Positions 7,059 through 10,010 of a DNA stretch of 10,010 bases are shown here, in pieces. The stretch is taken from positions 1-10,010 of the forward strand of contig JANYAL010000325.1 of NCBI GenBank assembly GCA_025361325.1, given 5' to 3'. The number at the start of each line of letters is the position of its first letter. The first letter of the stretch is position 1. The stretch is from Bacteroidota bacterium. GTDB taxonomy: Bacteria > Bacteroidota > Bacteroidia > Chitinophagales > Chitinophagaceae. A model generated the notes under the pieces. That model saw only the letters and a list, made by a program, of their open reading frames with translations, was not told the DNA's origin and ran no database searches. Position numbers and translations under genes: made by a program.

Positions 7059-8054
7059 TTAAAATGTGAGGGTCAGAACCGGGCTTGCTTCCTGCGTTTC
7101 GCCTGTTTGTATCCATTTCTTAGCAAACAGCACCAGTTGCTTATTGATGGCAAAGACCATATTCAGGGTCTTGTCGTAATACCAGTCCTGTATCAATTCC
7201 ACTTTGGTAAATACATCAGGTGACAATTCTCCATGAACTACCTTTTGGTTTTTGACCAGATTCCCTTCCAAATCATAGACAGGGATAGACACTTCCGTTT
7301 CATTAACCAGGCTGCTATTGATCTCTGCTGCCTTCAATAACCTGTTCTTTTCCGGTGAAAACACCCGAATCCTGTTTCTCAATACATACGGCCAGAGCGT
7401 CTGCACCAGGTTCCTGCCATATAATTCCTTCAGTTTGCTTTTTACATCAAAAGAATCAAGTCGTAGATTTCTCCTGGTCCGGGAAAGGAAGAATGTATTA
7501 TCCCGGCTGCCTGATGCAGTTATGTAATTGAAGTTAAAACAGGAACTGAAAAGATCGCCATCCCCCAGGTAGTATCCAGTGCTTGTTATCACAGGTATCA
7601 TGGTGGCCACCCAGGGTATATAGCTTTTCAGTAATCCTTTCTCAACATACAGGATCTGAATAACATCTGTCAATGTATTCAACGCCTTATTGAACCTGGT
7701 AAAGGAAATACCTGCTTGCCTGGACCGTTTACCTGATGAATCAGTTACTGATATCGTATCAGTTTGACCATCCACACGGTCGATCTCATTTTTTGTAAGG
7801 TACCTGATCTGGTTGGCCTGGGGGGAACCGCTTCCAACGGGAAACGTTGCTTTTATTTCGTTCCTATCCAATCGTTGCAACAGCCATGTATTCAGTTTCA
7901 ACTTATCAAAACGGATGGTATCATTAATATACGCAGCCCATTCTATCTCCGGCTTGTTGATGAACCGGTCAAACTGAGTAGGGGTTTGTTGTGTTGGCGA
8001 TTGTGCGGAAGCGGTAACAGGAAGGATGATGAATAAGAATAGGAGCTTTTTCAT
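7059..8054 (-). CDS. Secreted protein of unknown function (weak GldN/PorN-like features)
   Basis: A 331-residue protein with a clear signal peptide (KKLLFLFIILPVTASA then Q18), so exported, and a Gln/Thr/Pro-rich start to the mature part. I do not recognise a firm family. Two stretches resemble the T9SS component GldN/PorN: an early IEWAAYINDTIRFDKLKLN segment (37-55), comparable to the GldN 'W..IDL.E.IN' region, and a late ELIQDWYYDKTLNMVF segment (286-301), comparable to its 'WYFDK' strand. The order and spacing differ from canonical GldN, since here WYYDK lies close to the C-terminus. The resemblance could therefore be a distant paralogue or chance. No membrane segment after the signal peptide and no catalytic motif are seen. 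It follows ppx after a 156-base gap containing an inverted repeat and precedes panB. Real gene: sure; function: not known. Confidence 0.8.
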   Translation of the reverse strand: MKKLLFLFIILPVTASAQSPTQQTPTQFDRFINKPEIEWAAYINDTIRFDKLKLNTWLLQRLDRNEIKATFPVGSGSPQANQIRYLTKNEIDRVDGQTDTISVTDSSGKRSRQAGISFTRFNKALNTLTDVIQILYVEKGLLKSYIPWVATMIPVITSTGYYLGDGDLFSSCFNFNYITASGSRDNTFFLSRTRRNLRLDSFDVKSKLKELYGRNLVQTLWPYVLRNRIRVFSPEKNRLLKAAEINSSLVNETEVSIPVYDLEGNLVKNQKVVHGELSPDVFTKVELIQDWYYDKTLNMVFAINKQLVLFAKKWIQTGETQEASPVLTLTF

Positions 8055-8108
8055 ATAAAGTGCTAACGCAACGTTATAAAGGTTAGTATGCCGGGGTTGT
8101 TAATGATA

Positions 8109-8211
8109 GTTGAAAGTTGATACTGTATGCTGTTACATGGCTCAGGTATTATTGTATAAGCTTTTAGGTTGAAGACTCCGGATTATCAACTAACCAGTAT
8201 CAACCTTGAAC
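8109..8211. repeat. 17-bp imperfect inverted repeat filling the ppx downstream gap
   Basis: The left arm 8109-8125 (GTTGAAAGTTGATACTG) and the right arm 8195-8211 are reverse complements at 15 of 17 positions, 69 bases apart. The right arm touches the last base of the ppx stop codon. A smaller competing inverted repeat, TTAGGTTGA (8164-8172) and TCAACTAA (8186-8193), lies inside. No T-run follows on the minus strand, so this is not a plain terminator. It may be a REP-like intergenic element or an mRNA 3' structure. Confidence 0.5.
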
Positions 8212-9113
8212 TACTTGACCTGCTCCCACAAATGGTGTATCAACCCGTCCACCAGCCCGATCTTGGGAACATACACTTCTTCTGCTCCGGCCCAGCGCAT
8301 GGCATTGATGTAGATGAGCAGTGCCGGAACGATCACATCGGCCCGGTCGGGCCTTAGATCATACCGGTTGATCCTTTCCTCCAGGGTAACATTGCTCAGT
8401 TCTTTATAATAGTCCCGTAGCAGTTCCAGCGAAAGCGGTTTACCATCCTTTTTTTTGCTCATGGAAAAGATCTTGTTGATATTACCACCGCTGCCAATGG
8501 CCACCACTTCCTGCTGGCCACGGGTGAAGGCCCTGATGGTATCCTTCATGTCATCCCAGCTCTTGTCATTCACCATCTCTTTTAGCAACCGTATCGTGCC
8601 GATATTGAAGGATTCCTTGTAACTGAGTTTGCCATTACTGAAAAAAGACAGTTCCGTACTGCCCCCGCCAACATCGATATACATGTAACTATGGTCCTTG
8701 TCCAGGTTCTCCGCAATATGGTTCTCATAGATCAGGCCCGCTTCCATATCCCCGCTGATCACATCAATAGAGATTTCTGTCTCGAGTTTTATCTTCCGGA
8801 TGATGTCTGTTGCATTGCGGGCATCCCGCATGGCACTGGTGGCACAGGCAATGATATGGTTGCTGCTGACCCCGTAGGCATTCAACAGGTGTTTGTACGC
8901 CTTCATGGTCTGAAGGATCATACCGATCTTGTTCTTAGGGATGATGCCGTATTCGAAAACGTCGAAACCAAGCCGCAACGGAACCCTTACCAGGTTAAGT
9001 TTGTTGAAGACAGGTTCCAGGTGTTCATTTACGGAAACCTCGGTGATCAATAACCTGGCCGCATTACTCCCAATATCGATTGCTGCTAATTTCAAGCCAT
9101 ATTTTTTATTCAC
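8211..9113 (-). CDS. ppx: Ppx/GppA-family phosphatase, probable exopolyphosphatase (short form)
   Basis: This family shares the actin/hexokinase ASKHA fold and removes terminal phosphate from polyphosphate or pppGpp. Motifs in order: AAIDIGSNAARLLI (10-23, phosphate-1), CATSAMRDARN (90-100), ISGDMEAGLIY (119-129) carrying the catalytic Glu124, IDVGGGSTELSFF (146-158, phosphate-2), and a GSGGNINKI block in the later part. At 300 residues it contains only the two ASKHA lobes, without the C-terminal HD domain found in long forms such as E. coli Ppx; short forms are common in Bacteroidota. It follows ppk1 by 75 bases in the same direction, which supports polyphosphate as substrate. Whether it also acts on pppGpp cannot be told from sequence. 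Cytoplasmic. Confidence 0.93.
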   Translation of the reverse strand: MNKKYGLKLAAIDIGSNAARLLITEVSVNEHLEPVFNKLNLVRVPLRLGFDVFEYGIIPKNKIGMILQTMKAYKHLLNAYGVSSNHIIACATSAMRDARNATDIIRKIKLETEISIDVISGDMEAGLIYENHIAENLDKDHSYMYIDVGGGSTELSFFSNGKLSYKESFNIGTIRLLKEMVNDKSWDDMKDTIRAFTRGQQEVVAIGSGGNINKIFSMSKKKDGKPLSLELLRDYYKELSNVTLEERINRYDLRPDRADVIVPALLIYINAMRWAGAEEVYVPKIGLVDGLIHHLWEQVK

Positions 9114-9146
9114 TTATCACTAATCACGCATAAGATTCACCTGGCA

Positions 9147-9154
9147 CAAAAATA
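9147..9154 (-). promoter_or_regulatory. Candidate Bacteroidota -7 promoter element upstream of ppx
   Basis: The minus strand reads TATTTTTG, a full match to the Bacteroidota primary-sigma element TAnnTTTG, ending 33 bases before the ppx ATG. No clear TTTG is found at the expected upstream distance, so half of the promoter is missing or weak. If used, ppx could be transcribed separately from ppk1. Confidence 0.35.
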
Positions 9155-9188
9155 GCGAGATGCAACTGCAGTTCTGATGAGGTGTTAA

Positions 9189-10010
9189 CTATGTGGATAA
9201 TTTTCGGAAGAGATAATTATAGGTTTCTACCTGGCTTCTTATTTTTTTAGTGTTACGGGGATTTACATACTGATTGCTGAGATCATTGTCGAGTATCCTT
9301 GCCTTGATATTGTCCTTGAGCTGGATTTGCAGTATATTCTTCAATTCCTCCTGGATGTTCTTTTCAAAGATCGGGCAGGCTACCTCTACCCGGTGGTCGA
9401 TATTCCGTACCATCCAGTCTGCTGAGGAGATGTACACTTTTTCTTTGCCTTCATTGTGAAAGATCAGAATGCGGGCGTGTTCCAGATACTCGTCCACAAT
9501 ACTTATTGCCTGAACCGGTATCCTGAACTTCCTGTTTTCGGAAATCATGCAGCATATGCCGCGTATAACCAGCCTGATCTCTACGCCGGCTGCAGCGGCT
9601 TCATACAAGCTCTGGATCAGTTCTTCGTCACTGAGAGAATTCAGTTTCAGCAAAATGGAAGCCGGTTTGCCTGCACGGGCAGCTTTTATCTCTTTGCCAA
9701 CCAGTTGCAACATTGTCTTCCGCATACCGGTTGGGCTAACAACAAGTGTCTTGCATGCCTCCAGGTAATGCATCCTGATCTTGGGATGTTCTAGGTAATT
9801 GAAAATGCGGTTCACATCGGCCATAATATTCCGGTCGGAAGTGAGCAAACAGCTGTCACTGTATACCTGGGCTGTCCTTTCATTGAAGTTACCTGTACTG
9901 ATAAATCCATATTGAATCATACGTTTGTTCACCACCTTTTTTATAAGGCATATCTTGGCATGCAAGACACTTGTTGTTAGCCCAACCGGTATGCGGAAGA
10001 CAATGTTGCA
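9189..10010 (-). CDS. ppk1: Polyphosphate kinase 1, C-terminal part (incomplete; 5' end replaced by an inverted copy)
   Basis: PPK1 polymerises the gamma-phosphate of ATP into inorganic polyphosphate, reversibly. The two C-terminal phospholipase D-like domains are here: LHAKICLIKK with the autophosphorylated His at 9960-9962, GFISTGNFNERTAQVYSD, then LVVSPTGMRK, KPASILLKLNSLSDEELI, VIRGICCM and the second conserved His in DEYLEHARI (9477-9479). The final part ends at the TAG at 9189. The frame stays open to the window edge, but about 16 codons upstream of HAK (9963-10010) are the reverse complement of 9706-9755 in the same gene. They do not resemble the usual Gly-Leu-Lys/Thr segment before HAK. 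Only 9189 to about 9962 should be taken as authentic PPK1. The N-terminal two thirds are outside the window. It is upstream of ppx and probably co-transcribed with it. Confidence 0.9.
   Translation of the reverse strand, partial: CNIVFRIPVGLTTSVLHAKICLIKKVVNKRMIQYGFISTGNFNERTAQVYSDSCLLTSDRNIMADVNRIFNYLEHPKIRMHYLEACKTLVVSPTGMRKTMLQLVGKEIKAARAGKPASILLKLNSLSDEELIQSLYEAAAAGVEIRLVIRGICCMISENRKFRIPVQAISIVDEYLEHARILIFHNEGKEKVYISSADWMVRNIDHRVEVACPIFEKNIQEELKNILQIQLKDNIKARILDNDLSNQYVNPRNTKKIRSQVETYNYLFRKLST
9706..9759 (+). repeat. Left arm of a perfect 54-bp inverted repeat (authentic ppk1 sequence)
   Basis: This stretch encodes, on the minus strand, the conserved PPK1 segment running from the ACKTLVVSPTG region to MLQL, so it is the original copy. 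Its reverse complement forms the last 54 bases of the window with no mismatch. The arms are 197 bases apart. Confidence 0.97.
9957..10010 (-). repeat. Right arm of the perfect 54-bp inverted repeat at the window end
   Basis: All 54 bases are the exact reverse complement of 9706-9759; identity stops at 9956 and may continue beyond the edge. GGCATG at 9957-9962 fits both the authentic HAK codons and the inverted copy, so the junction has up to six bases of microhomology. Interpreted as a fold-back chimera or a short inverted duplication. Confidence 0.97.

Noticed and set aside
8691..9053. Plus-strand open frame of 120 codons opposite ppx
   Set aside because: It lies wholly antisense to a gene with all Ppx motifs and its translation shows no domain or signal; it is a shadow frame.
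9456..9794. Plus-strand open frame of 112 codons opposite ppk1
   Set aside because: Antisense to conserved PPK1 motifs, no recognisable features, and it overlaps the left arm of the inverted repeat only incidentally.

Overview
This window looks like a stretch of a Bacteroidota chromosome, probably near the Chitinophagaceae. The pointers are the remains of a type IX secretion (T9SS) C-terminal sorting domain, the lack of Shine-Dalgarno sites before most starts, a TAnnTTTG-type promoter element, and the gene families present (ALDH7 dehydrogenase, a thrombospondin-3/OmpA hybrid, an S8 peptidase with a long insert, and ppk1 next to ppx). The genus-level guess is inference. The window begins inside an insertion sequence and ends inside a fold-back repeat, so it may be a whole short contig whose two ends mark where assembly failed.

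Layout. Positions 1-301 hold one end of an IS3-family element: the 5' part of its OrfA on the minus strand, a 42-bp leader palindrome and the terminal TG...end. Directly next to it, 302-508 (plus strand) is the decayed 3' end of a T9SS cargo gene, with a frame change and lost consensus residues. A hairpin follows at 530-553. From 592 to the right edge, all eight genes are on the minus strand. In order of transcription they are: ppk1 (incomplete at the right edge), ppx, a secreted protein of unknown function, panB, an ALDH7-type aldehyde dehydrogenase, an outer-membrane barrel/TSP3/OmpA protein, a secreted subtilisin-like peptidase, and a DinB-family protein.

How the genes relate. ppk1 and ppx form a polyphosphate synthesis/breakdown pair. 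panB is pantothenate (CoA) synthesis. The ALDH7 protein is most like the alpha-aminoadipic semialdehyde (piperideine-6-carboxylate) dehydrogenase of lysine catabolism. The OmpA-like protein and the S8 peptidase are envelope or secreted products. Apart from ppk1-ppx these are housekeeping neighbours rather than one pathway. A strong intrinsic terminator closes the S8 peptidase gene only 13-14 nt before the dinB start.

Most notable signal. The last 54 bases (9957-10010) are an exact reverse complement of 9706-9759 inside ppk1, with 197 bp between the arms and a short shared GGCATG at the junction. They replace the expected ppk1 sequence just upstream of its HAK motif. This looks like a fold-back chimera or a real inverted duplication at the contig end. 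I found no convincing undescribed multi-gene system; the region is mostly conserved core genome bordered by mobile-element debris.
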